Assembly: GCF_025574465.1 (NCBI RefSeq)
Contig: NZ_JAOBPP010000018.1
Span: forward strand, 186,001 to 250,000
Source: Kordiimonas aestuarii
Lineage (GTDB): Bacteria > Pseudomonadota > Alphaproteobacteria > Sphingomonadales > Kordiimonadaceae
Direction: 5' to 3'
Length of the DNA: 64,000 bases
Shown here piece by piece: positions 46,253-53,773 of this stretch. The stretch's first letter is position 1. Each line of letters starts with the position of its first letter. The position numbers were made by a program, and so were the translations under genes. Below the pieces are notes generated by a model that saw only the letters and a list, made by a program, of their open reading frames with translations, did not search any database and had not been told where the DNA came from.

Positions 46253-46297
46253 TTGCTGTCATCCGTTTCCGGCGTTTTCCCTGTAGTGGGTCTATCC

Positions 46298-46312
46298 GCA
46301 AAGTCCGTGCCA
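46298..46312 (-). promoter_or_regulatory. Sigma-54 promoter of the exporter operon
   Basis: Minus strand TGGCACGGACTTTGC matches the -24/-12 consensus TGGCACG-N4-TTGC at every conserved base. Transcription would start near 46286, giving a leader of about 34 nt before the adaptor gene. Confidence 0.88.
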
Positions 46313-46350
46313 CAATATAACGCATTGATTTTGAATAATTTTATAATCAT

Positions 46351-46413
46351 GTGTACGGTATCGAACACAAAATACTGTACGAAATCGAACACGCTGTGTA
46401 CGGTATCGGACAA
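46351..46413. promoter_or_regulatory. Three tandem 18-bp palindromic activator sites
   Basis: Copies: GTGTACGGTATCGAACAC (46351-46368), CTGTACGAAATCGAACAC (46375-46392) and GTGTACGGTATCGGACAA (46396-46413). Each has the symmetric form GTGT-n-CG-n-TA-n-CG-n-ACAC. Centres are 24 and 21 bp apart and lie about 74, 98 and 119 bp upstream of the predicted sigma-54 start, the normal range for NtrC-type enhancers. They also lie 32-94 bp before the regulator's own ATG, so autoregulation is possible. Confidence 0.8.
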
Positions 46414-46444
46414 CAAAACCAACAGACAAGCGAGGCACAAAACC

Positions 46445-47860
46445 ATGGCGAGCAAGGACGGTAAAATCCTGATTGTCGATGATGATGAGGACATTCTTGT
46501 CGCAGGAAAACTGCTGCTGAAACGCCACTATGGCTCGGTGGTTACCTGCAACAAACCCGAACATATTGAAGAGCTGATGGCCGGCCAGAATTTTGACGCC
46601 ATTCTGCTTGATATGAACTTTGGCCCGGGCGAAAGCTCTGGTGATCAAGGCTTTTTCTGGCTGTCCCGCATCCTGGAAATCGACCCACAAGCGGTTGTGG
46701 TGATGATCACGGCCCACGGCGGCGTCAATGTCGCCGTGGACGCCATGAAAAAAGGGGCGACCGACTTCATCGCCAAGCCATGGCAGAACGAGAAAGTGGT
46801 CGCCACGCTTTCCGCCAGCGTGAAGCTGCGCCGCAGCCGGTCCGAAGCGGAGGAACTGAAAAAAACCAACCGCACCCTTGTGCGCGCTGTCAGCGAACCG
46901 AAACAGCCCATCCTCGGCCAAAGCGCCGCCATGCGCGACGTGATGTCGATGGTGGACCGCTCGGCCCCTACCGATGCCAATGTCCTTATTTTGGGAGAAA
47001 ACGGCACGGGTAAAGAGCTGATCGCGCGGGAACTGCATCGGCGGTCCCTGCGCGCGGACAAGGTGTTCATGTCCGTGGATTTGGGGGCCGTGACCGAAAG
47101 CCTGTTTGAAAGTGAATTGTTCGGCCACAAGAAGGGGGCCTTTACGGACGCACGGGATGACCGGGTCGGCAGGTTGCAGGCGGCAAACGGCGGCACGCTG
47201 TTTCTGGATGAAATCGGCAACCTGCCCCTGCATCTGCAGGCCAAGCTTTTGACTGTACTCGAGCAACGGCATGTCACCCCTGTGGGGTCGGACCGGTCCA
47301 TTCCCATCGATGTCCGGGTGATCGCCGCCACCAACGTACCGTTTGTAAAGCTGCGGGACGAAGATATTTTCCGGCAGGACTTGCTCTTCCGTCTCAATAC
47401 GGTGGAGGTCACCCTGCCTCCCCTGCGGGCCCGGCCCGACGACGTGCCGGAGCTCGCGGACTATTACATTGCCTTTTATGCGCGCAAATATGGCAAGGCC
47501 GCCAAAAGCCTGTCCCCGGAGGCCCTTGATGCCCTTAGGAGATACAGTTGGCCAGGTAACATACGCGCGCTCAGGCACGCTATTGAGCGCGCGGTCATTC
47601 TTTCGGAAGGCCCCGAGTTTGAGGCAGAGGACTTCCAGCTCGATTCCCAACCAAATCAGGCTGGCGACGTAGCCGATGTGAAAGCCGATGCGAAGTCTAG
47701 CGAAAACGAGCCCGACGCAGACCTGAACCTTGAGCGCCTGGAGCGTCGCGCGATCGAAGAGGCGCTGAAAAAACACCGCTATAACATTAGCCATGCGGCA
47801 AAGGATTTGGGCCTGACCCGCGCAGCGCTCTATAGAAGGATGGAAAAGCATGGGCTTTAA
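46445..47860 (+). CDS. NtrC-type sigma-54 response regulator of the exporter operon
   Basis: 471 aa from ATG 46445; the in-frame extension to 46193 runs through the promoter and the adaptor's start and is rejected. Receiver (1-125): acidic residues 12-14, phospho-Asp56, Thr89, Lys111. AAA+ domain with Walker A GENGTGKE (184-191), the loop GAFTDA (231-236, Asp replacing the usual second Gly) and LFLDE (252-256). A Fis-type DNA-binding helix-turn-helix ends the protein (ISHAAKDLGLTRAALYRRMEKHGL). It overlaps the kinase gene by 11 bp. It probably binds the three palindromes upstream and activates the divergent operon. Confidence 0.93.
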   Translation: MASKDGKILIVDDDEDILVAGKLLLKRHYGSVVTCNKPEHIEELMAGQNFDAILLDMNFGPGESSGDQGFFWLSRILEIDPQAVVVMITAHGGVNVAVDAMKKGATDFIAKPWQNEKVVATLSASVKLRRSRSEAEELKKTNRTLVRAVSEPKQPILGQSAAMRDVMSMVDRSAPTDANVLILGENGTGKELIARELHRRSLRADKVFMSVDLGAVTESLFESELFGHKKGAFTDARDDRVGRLQAANGGTLFLDEIGNLPLHLQAKLLTVLEQRHVTPVGSDRSIPIDVRVIAATNVPFVKLRDEDIFRQDLLFRLNTVEVTLPPLRARPDDVPELADYYIAFYARKYGKAAKSLSPEALDALRRYSWPGNIRALRHAIERAVILSEGPEFEAEDFQLDSQPNQAGDVADVKADAKSSENEPDADLNLERLERRAIEEALKKHRYNISHAAKDLGLTRAALYRRMEKHGL

Positions 47861-49202
47861 AAAATTCAGCCTTATGCTAGCGGGCAGGCTGGCGCTTATC
47901 ATGATGTCGCTGCTTGCGCTGACATATCTTGTCGCGGTACCCGGCTACCACGCGGCAACCCTGCTGGTGTTTTTTGTCGTAGCTGGACAGACGTGGGAGG
48001 TATTCCACTTTGTCTCCAAAACCAATGCGGAAATTTCCCGTTTTCTCGACGCCGCACGTTATGCCGATTTCAGCCAGCGTTTCAACCTGCAAAAGCTGGG
48101 TGCCGGTTTTGGTGAGCTGGGAGAAACCTTCACGGACATCCTCAACCGTTTTCAGGCGGCGCGCTCCAATCAGGAAGCCGAACTAAGACACCTGAAGGCG
48201 CTGGTGGAACATGTCCCTGTGCCTTTGATGTCGATCCACGCCGACGGCAGCGTCACACAGTGGAACAATGCCGCGCGCCGCATGTTCGGCAGTGCACATG
48301 TGACTCGCATCCGCGACCTTGACCAGTTTGGAGAAGAATTCGCCAAGCAGGTGCGTGGCCTTGAAGCCGGCGAAAAACGCCTCGCCACCTTCACAAGCGA
48401 CGATATGAGCCAACAGCTGGCGCTGGCCGCGACCCAGATCATCATCGGCGGCCACAGCGAAAAACTGGTCAGCCTGCAAAACATCCAGAGCGAGCTGGAT
48501 ATTGCACAGCTTCAGGCATGGCAGGACCTTGTTCGTGTGCTGACCCACGAGATCATGAATTCCATCACACCAGTGGCAAGCCTTGCCAAAACCGCAGTCG
48601 ACCTCGTTGAGGATGTATCCGACAAGCTAAAGGGTAATGAGGAACTGGTTGAAGAACTTGGCGACGTCAAAGACGCGGTGGAGACGGTGGCCCGGCGCTC
48701 AGACAGCCTGATGCAATTTGTATCAAGCTACCGCCGCCTTACCCGCCTGCCACCCCCGGAGAAAAGCCTTGTCCGCCTTGATGATCTTTTCCAAAGTGTC
48801 GCCAAGGTTGCGACGCTGGAGTGGGACGAGAAAAACATTGGTTTCTCCATCGCCATAGAGCCCGAGGAACTGGATATCGCAGCCGACCGCGATATGATCG
48901 AACAGGTATTGATCAACATGCTGCAGAACGCCGAGCAAGCCATGGCCGGGCGCGAACATGCTGCCCTGCACCTTTCTGCGAGGTTGAACCGGCGTGGCCA
49001 TGTCATCGTTGAAATTGCCGACAATGGGCCCGGTATTCCGGCGGATATCGCCAAGAAGATTTTCGTGCCGTTTTTTACCACGAAGCGGGACGGCAGCGGT
49101 GTCGGCCTGGCCCTGACACGCCAGGTAATGATCGCGCACGGCGGCAGCGTCAGCGTGGGTGAACGGGACGGCGGCGGCGCCAAGTTTACCCTGACATTCT
49201 AG
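47850..49202 (+). CDS. NtrY-like membrane histidine kinase
   Basis: 450 aa. Two adjoining N-terminal helices (about 12-30 and 35-50) with almost no periplasmic loop, so the signal is likely intramembrane or cytoplasmic. A HAMP-like linker (about 55-105), a PAS domain (about 112-205), HisKA with phospho-His233 in VLTHEIMNSITP, and a HATPase domain (NMLQNAEQA; DNGPGIP; FFTTKRDGSGVGLAL) follow. The organisation resembles NtrY without its sensor domain. It overlaps the regulator by 11 bp and is its cognate kinase by position. Confidence 0.92.
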   Translation: MGFKKFSLMLAGRLALIMMSLLALTYLVAVPGYHAATLLVFFVVAGQTWEVFHFVSKTNAEISRFLDAARYADFSQRFNLQKLGAGFGELGETFTDILNRFQAARSNQEAELRHLKALVEHVPVPLMSIHADGSVTQWNNAARRMFGSAHVTRIRDLDQFGEEFAKQVRGLEAGEKRLATFTSDDMSQQLALAATQIIIGGHSEKLVSLQNIQSELDIAQLQAWQDLVRVLTHEIMNSITPVASLAKTAVDLVEDVSDKLKGNEELVEELGDVKDAVETVARRSDSLMQFVSSYRRLTRLPPPEKSLVRLDDLFQSVAKVATLEWDEKNIGFSIAIEPEELDIAADRDMIEQVLINMLQNAEQAMAGREHAALHLSARLNRRGHVIVEIADNGPGIPADIAKKIFVPFFTTKRDGSGVGLALTRQVMIAHGGSVSVGERDGGGAKFTLTF

Positions 49203-49207
49203 GCGTA

Positions 49208-49651
49208 TCAGCTTTCCTTCTTGGCCGACAGCACAAGCGAAGTGTTGGTTTTCATCACACCATTGATCGCGAGGATGAAATCAAGCGTCTGATCAATCTC
49301 TTCCATGGTAGGGGCCTTTACGATGGCGATCAGGTCATATTCACCACTCACGACATAAAGTGTCTTGATCGGGGCATGTGTTTTCATCATGCCGATCGCC
49401 TGCTGGGCGTATTTCTGGTCAATGGACAGCAGCACATGGGCGGAAATCAGTTTGCCCTCATATTCCTCATGTTGCTTGACGGTAAAGCCGGCAATGATCT
49501 TGCGATCAATCAACTTGCCTATTCGGTCCTGAGCCGTTGAGCGCGAAAGCCCGAGTTTGCGCGCCAGCGACGAAGTCGCCTCCCTGCTGTTCACGGTCAA
49601 AAGCTTCAATAATTTCTGGTCGGTCGCGTCCAAAACCCGGTCTCCTGCCAT
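49208..49651 (-). CDS. Lrp/AsnC-family regulator of the lysine operon
   Basis: 147 aa from ATG 49651 (MAGDRVLDATDQKLL); earlier in-frame ATGs up to 49702 cannot be excluded, as none has a clear ribosome site. N-terminal helix-turn-helix (LLKLLTVNSREATSSLARKLGLSRSTAQDRIGKLIDRKII), then the RAM ligand-binding domain (TLYVVSGEYDLIAIVKAPTMEEIDQTLDFIL). It is divergent from the saccharopine genes, and a 15-bp perfect palindrome lies between them. A lysine-responsive role is inferred from this layout. Confidence 0.88.
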   Translation of the reverse strand: MAGDRVLDATDQKLLKLLTVNSREATSSLARKLGLSRSTAQDRIGKLIDRKIIAGFTVKQHEEYEGKLISAHVLLSIDQKYAQQAIGMMKTHAPIKTLYVVSGEYDLIAIVKAPTMEEIDQTLDFILAINGVMKTNTSLVLSAKKES

Positions 49652-49705
49652 GGTAAAATACGGTCTTTTCACCATTGTCATTTTACCGGCAAAAAACAAC
49701 ATAAA

Positions 49706-49720
49706 CCGTTAAATTAACGG
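49706..49720. promoter_or_regulatory. Perfect palindrome in the lrp/lysine intergenic region
   Basis: ccgttaa-a-ttaacgg, a 7-1-7 dyad, lies 55 bp upstream of the regulator's preferred start and 75-90 bp upstream of the lysine operon. This is an expected place and size for an Lrp/AsnC operator. A weak rightward TTTAGA/TAGAGT pair with 17-bp spacing follows. Confidence 0.55.
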
Positions 49721-49794
49721 ATTAAATATGCCAAATCGCTATTTAGAACCGGCACATTCACGGCTAGAGTTCATAAAGGGACGGAATAATGTAA

Positions 49795-50892
49795 GTGAGT
49801 GGTGGGATGTCGAAATTGACACTTTGGCTTCGGGATGAAGCCCGGAAAACCGAGCGGCGGGCACCTTTGCTGCCTGACGGCGCGAAAGAACTGATCGCCG
49901 CAGGCGTCAATGTAGTGGTCGAGAAATCCGACAAGCGAATCGTGCGTGATAAGGCCTATGCGGACGCAGGCTGCGCGATGGCAGAACCCGGTGCATGGGA
50001 AAACGCCCCCGTGGACGCCATCATCCTGGGGCTGAAGGAACTGCCGGAGACACCACATTCGCTTCAGCACACTCATATCTACTTCGCCCACGCCTACAAG
50101 CAACAAAGCGGTTGGCAAACCCTGCTGGGTCGCTTCCTGCGGGGCGGTGGGTCGCTGCTCGACATCGAATATATGACCCGTCAAGACGGCCGCCGGGTTG
50201 CAGCCTTCGGGTTCTGGGCGGGTTATATGGGCGCCGCGCTTGCGCTGATGCAGTGGTACGACCAGAAAGCAGGCAAGCCATCTGCCATCAACGAGGGCCT
50301 GACACCTTTTGAAAGCGCCAAGGCACTTGACGCCCTGATCGCCAGCAAGGCCATAGACGGTACCACGCCAACCGCACTTGTAATCGGCGCACGGGGGCGC
50401 AGCGGTACAGGCGCGGTCAAAATCCTCGAACGCCACGGCGTCAAAGTGACAGGATGGGGGCGCGAGGAAACCAACCTGCTCGATCGCGACGCAATCCTCG
50501 ATCATGACATCCTGATCAACTGCGCTTTTGTCGCAGACAAGATCCCGCCTTTCCTGACACCGGAACACATCACCGAAGAGTGCCGATTGAAGGTAATCTC
50601 CGATGTCTCCTGCGACCCGTTCAGTGACTATAACCCGCTACCACTGTATGACGCGCCGACCTGCTGGAAAACCCCGGCCATCGCCGCGCGCTCACAGTCC
50701 GGCAACGTTGACCTGATCGCCGTCGACAACCTGCCCTCTTTATTACCGACCGAGGCAAGTATAGAGTTCGCGGGCATGATGCTGCCGTATCTAAAATCTT
50801 TGAGCAACCGTAAGGGCGATCCGGTCTGGGTTGCATGCGACGCCGCATTCCAGCGCGCCTGCTCTACGATCAACAAACGCAAGGCTTCTTAA
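49795..50892 (+). CDS. Saccharopine dehydrogenase, lysine-forming type (LYS1-like)
   Basis: 365 aa from a GTG; ATG 49807 (MSKLTLWLRDE) is an alternative start. The N-domain resembles AlaDH/PNT and LYS1 proteins (RDEARKTERRAPLLPDGAKELIAAG; YFAHAYKQQSGWQTLLGRFLRGGGSLLDIEYM). The nucleotide fold has ALVIGARGRSGTGAVKIL (about 197-214), and ISDVSCDPFSDYNPLPLYD follows. It joins lysine and 2-oxoglutarate to saccharopine, or the reverse. With an ALDH7 in the operon, the catabolic direction is more likely. Confidence 0.88.
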   Translation: MSGGMSKLTLWLRDEARKTERRAPLLPDGAKELIAAGVNVVVEKSDKRIVRDKAYADAGCAMAEPGAWENAPVDAIILGLKELPETPHSLQHTHIYFAHAYKQQSGWQTLLGRFLRGGGSLLDIEYMTRQDGRRVAAFGFWAGYMGAALALMQWYDQKAGKPSAINEGLTPFESAKALDALIASKAIDGTTPTALVIGARGRSGTGAVKILERHGVKVTGWGREETNLLDRDAILDHDILINCAFVADKIPPFLTPEHITEECRLKVISDVSCDPFSDYNPLPLYDAPTCWKTPAIAARSQSGNVDLIAVDNLPSLLPTEASIEFAGMMLPYLKSLSNRKGDPVWVACDAAFQRACSTINKRKAS

Positions 50893-50896
50893 TTTT

Positions 50897-52063
50897 ATGA
50901 CCGATACAAAACGCATTCACTGGATTGGCGCGGGTCTCGCTTCAGGCCCCGGTCTTGTGGCGCTGGCAAGCGAACAGGACGGTGTTACCGTCTGGGATAT
51001 GACGGATGGGCGCGCCAGCATGCTTCAGGCCCAGATGCCGGAAGGCAAAACACTTGGCTTTGGCCAGCTTGACCTTGGTGAAGACACATCGCTCAGTGCG
51101 TTCAAGGACCAGTTGAATACCGGTGACGTTGTAGTGTCCATGCTGCCGGCTGCCCTGCATGTCACCGTTGCCAATATCGCCCTTGAGGTGGGCGCGCATC
51201 TTGTGACCTCCAGCTATGTGGATGATGCCATGGCGTCGCTCGACGCGCGGGCGAAAGCCAAGGGTGTGGCCCTTGTCAATGAGGTCGGCCTTGACCCCGG
51301 TATCGACCACCTGTTTGCCCATATCCTTGTGGACGCGGCACGCGGCGCCGGTGTACTGGGTAAAGGCTACAAGATAGACTTTGTCTCGCACTGTGGTGGC
51401 ATCCCGGCGGAAAAAGGCGGCTTTGCCTATAAATTCTCCTGGACACCCTTTGGTGTGCTCAAGGCGCTGACCAACCCCGCCCGCTGCATTGAAGACGGCA
51501 AGGAAAAGGTCACCGAGAAAGTCTGGCGTGATGTGTCAGAGCTTGAGGTGGCGGGTGAAACCTTTGAGGTTTACCCCAACCGCAACAGCATTCCCTATAT
51601 CAGGGAATACGGCCTTGATGGTGAAGACAGGCTCGAAACCTTCGTGCGCGGCACGCTACGCCTTGGCGGCTGGAAAGACGCATGGAGCGATATTTTCACG
51701 CAGGTGGAAAACGGCGATGCTGCGAGCCTTAAGGCGCTGTCCGAAAAATTGTGGCAGGAACACCGCTATGGCGATGACGAAAAAGACCGTGTGGTGCTCT
51801 ATGTAGCCCTGAAGGCGCGCGACGAGAACGACGAGACCGTATGGTCGGCCTCACTAGCGCTTGACGAAGTTGGCAGCGGCTGGCAGACCGCGATGGCACG
51901 GACAGTGTCGCTGACCGTGGCACAAGCGATCAAGGCGGTTCGGCGCGGGGCCTTTGAGCCGGGTGTGCACGCGGCGCTCACGGATGCTATGGAAGCCAAA
52001 CGGTGGCTGCGTGGTTTGAAAGATGCCGGGGTTACGATCCGAGCAGAAAATATTGAGCTTTAA
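50897..52063 (+). CDS. Saccharopine dehydrogenase, glutamate-forming type (LYS9-like)
   Basis: 388 aa from ATG 50897, 4 bp after the preceding stop. N-terminal Rossmann opening RIHWIGAGLASGPGLVALA; VVSMLPAALHVTVANIAL, then VALVNEVGLDPGIDHLFAHILVD (about 125-147) and FVSHCGGIPAEKGGFAYKFSWTPFGVLKALTNPARCIEDGK are typical of the LYS9/SDH branch. It splits saccharopine to glutamate and aminoadipate semialdehyde. It is the second step of the operon and tightly packed with its neighbours. Confidence 0.9.
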   Translation: MTDTKRIHWIGAGLASGPGLVALASEQDGVTVWDMTDGRASMLQAQMPEGKTLGFGQLDLGEDTSLSAFKDQLNTGDVVVSMLPAALHVTVANIALEVGAHLVTSSYVDDAMASLDARAKAKGVALVNEVGLDPGIDHLFAHILVDAARGAGVLGKGYKIDFVSHCGGIPAEKGGFAYKFSWTPFGVLKALTNPARCIEDGKEKVTEKVWRDVSELEVAGETFEVYPNRNSIPYIREYGLDGEDRLETFVRGTLRLGGWKDAWSDIFTQVENGDAASLKALSEKLWQEHRYGDDEKDRVVLYVALKARDENDETVWSASLALDEVGSGWQTAMARTVSLTVAQAIKAVRRGAFEPGVHAALTDAMEAKRWLRGLKDAGVTIRAENIEL

Positions 52064-52073
52064 GGTGACGGCT

Positions 52074-53738
52074 TTGTCAAAAACACAAATAACAGGTGGG
52101 CAGGCGCTGATTGACGCGCTGCTGGCAAATGGCAGCGAGATTGCCTTTGGTGTGCCAGGTGAAAGTTACCTCGCCGCGCTTGACGCCATTCACGATGCGG
52201 AAGACCGGCTGAAGTTCATTACGTGCCGCCACGAAGCGGGGGCCGCCAACATGGCGGAAGCCTACGGCAAGATGACCGGTAAACCGGGTATCTGCTTTGT
52301 CACCCGCGGGCCTGGGGCAACACATGCTTCCATTGGCCTGCACACCGCGTTTCAGGACAGCACGCCGATGATCATGTTCATCGGGCAGGTGGCGGCTGAT
52401 CAGGTGGAGCGCGAGGCGTTTCAGGAAATCGACTATCGGCGTTTCCTATCGGAAGTGACCAAATGGACCGCCGAGATCAACGATGCGTCACGCATCAGCG
52501 AATATGTCGGCCGTGCCTACCGTGTCGCCACATCAGGACGCCCCGGCCCCGTGGCGCTTGCGCTGCCGGAAGATATGCTGCGTCAGTTGTGTGACCCGCA
52601 GGAGCAGATCGCCTATAAACCCGCAATCGCGCATCCGGGTGCAGATGACATGGCTGAACTCAAACGCTTGCTGGAAGGAGCCGAACGCCCCTTGGTGATG
52701 CTAGGCGGTAGCGGCTGGACCAAGGAAACCGCCGCACAGGCGCAAGTGTTTGCCGAGAACAACAACCTGCCCGTGACGGTATCCTTTCGCTGCCAGGACC
52801 GGTTTGATAACAACCACCCGAACTATATCGGTGACATGGGCATCGGCGCAAACCCGGCACTGGTGAAACGCATGCAGGACGCAGATGTGCTCTTGGTGCT
52901 TGGCCCCCGACTGGGTGAGATGACCACCGGCGGTTATGAACGGCTATCTGTTCCGGTACCGAAACAAAAACTTATTCACATGCATCAGGGCGCGGAAGAG
53001 CTCGGCCGGGTGTACCACCCGACGCTTGCCATCAATGCAGGCCCGAAAACCATCGCGCCACTACTTGCCAGCATGAAACTGACAGGCAGCGACAAGTGGG
53101 CAGAAGGCACCAAAGAGGCCCGGGCCGCGTTTGAGGCGTGGACCACCCCGACCGATAACCCGGGCGACGTGAAGCTGGCTGCACTTTATAAACACATGCG
53201 GGAACGGTTGCCCGCGGACAGCATCTTCTGTAACGGCGCGGGTAATTATGCCGCATGGCTACACCGTTTTTACCGCTACCGCGATTTCCCGACCCAGCTT
53301 GCGCCCACGTCAGGCGCCATGGGCTACGGCGTACCGGCGGCCATTGCCGCCAAGATTGTCAACCCGGAGAAGACCGTCGTGGCCTGCGCGGGCGACGGCT
53401 GTTTCATGATGAGCGCGATGGAGTTGGCGACCGCAGCACGTTATGGTGCAAATGTCATTTTCCTCGTGTTCAATAACGGCATGTATGGCACCATCCGTAT
53501 GCATCAGGAACGCGACTATCCGGCGCGGGTATCGGCGACCGACCTCACAAACCCGGACTTTGTCAAACTGGCGGAAAGCTTTGGTGCTTTTGCGGCCCGC
53601 GTCGAGAACACCGACGCCTTTGCGCCAGCCCTGATGGCAGCGCTGGAGAGCGGGCGGCCCGCCCTCATCGAGATCATGGTAGACCCGGAAGCTATCGGCC
53701 CCACGGCCACGCTATCGGGTCTCAGAACTAAAAAATAA
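52074..53738 (+). CDS. ThDP-dependent acetolactate-synthase-like enzyme
   Basis: 554 aa starting at TTG 52074, which follows AAGG 8 nt upstream; a GTG at 52065 is less well placed. Three ThDP-enzyme domains: Pyr (EIAFGVPGESYLAALDAI; catalytic Glu in RHEAGAANMAEAYGKMTG), a central domain, and PP with the metal site AGDGCFMMSAMELATAARYGANVIFLVFNN. It belongs to the IlvB/benzoylformate-decarboxylase/oxalyl-CoA-decarboxylase group of unknown exact substrate. It sits between the saccharopine and semialdehyde dehydrogenase genes, with a 35-bp gap after it. Decarboxylation of a lysine-derived 2-oxoacid such as 2-oxoadipate is a guess. Confidence 0.85.
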   Translation: MSKTQITGGQALIDALLANGSEIAFGVPGESYLAALDAIHDAEDRLKFITCRHEAGAANMAEAYGKMTGKPGICFVTRGPGATHASIGLHTAFQDSTPMIMFIGQVAADQVEREAFQEIDYRRFLSEVTKWTAEINDASRISEYVGRAYRVATSGRPGPVALALPEDMLRQLCDPQEQIAYKPAIAHPGADDMAELKRLLEGAERPLVMLGGSGWTKETAAQAQVFAENNNLPVTVSFRCQDRFDNNHPNYIGDMGIGANPALVKRMQDADVLLVLGPRLGEMTTGGYERLSVPVPKQKLIHMHQGAEELGRVYHPTLAINAGPKTIAPLLASMKLTGSDKWAEGTKEARAAFEAWTTPTDNPGDVKLAALYKHMRERLPADSIFCNGAGNYAAWLHRFYRYRDFPTQLAPTSGAMGYGVPAAIAAKIVNPEKTVVACAGDGCFMMSAMELATAARYGANVIFLVFNNGMYGTIRMHQERDYPARVSATDLTNPDFVKLAESFGAFAARVENTDAFAPALMAALESGRPALIEIMVDPEAIGPTATLSGLRTKK

Positions 53739-53773
53739 ACAGACACTCACACGAACACCCAAGGAGAGTACTG

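Noticed and set aside
46351..46413. Reading the three palindromes as a TetR-family operator
   Set aside because: The dyad would suit a TetR repressor, but no tetR gene is near, whereas an NtrC-type regulator and a sigma-54 promoter at enhancer distance are; the enhancer reading is preferred though not proven.
46292..47902. 536-codon open frame antisense to the exporter response regulator and kinase start
   Set aside because: It is the complement of a clear NtrC-family gene with all domain motifs. The antisense product has no recognisable motif, and the frame is an effect of GC-rich codon bias.
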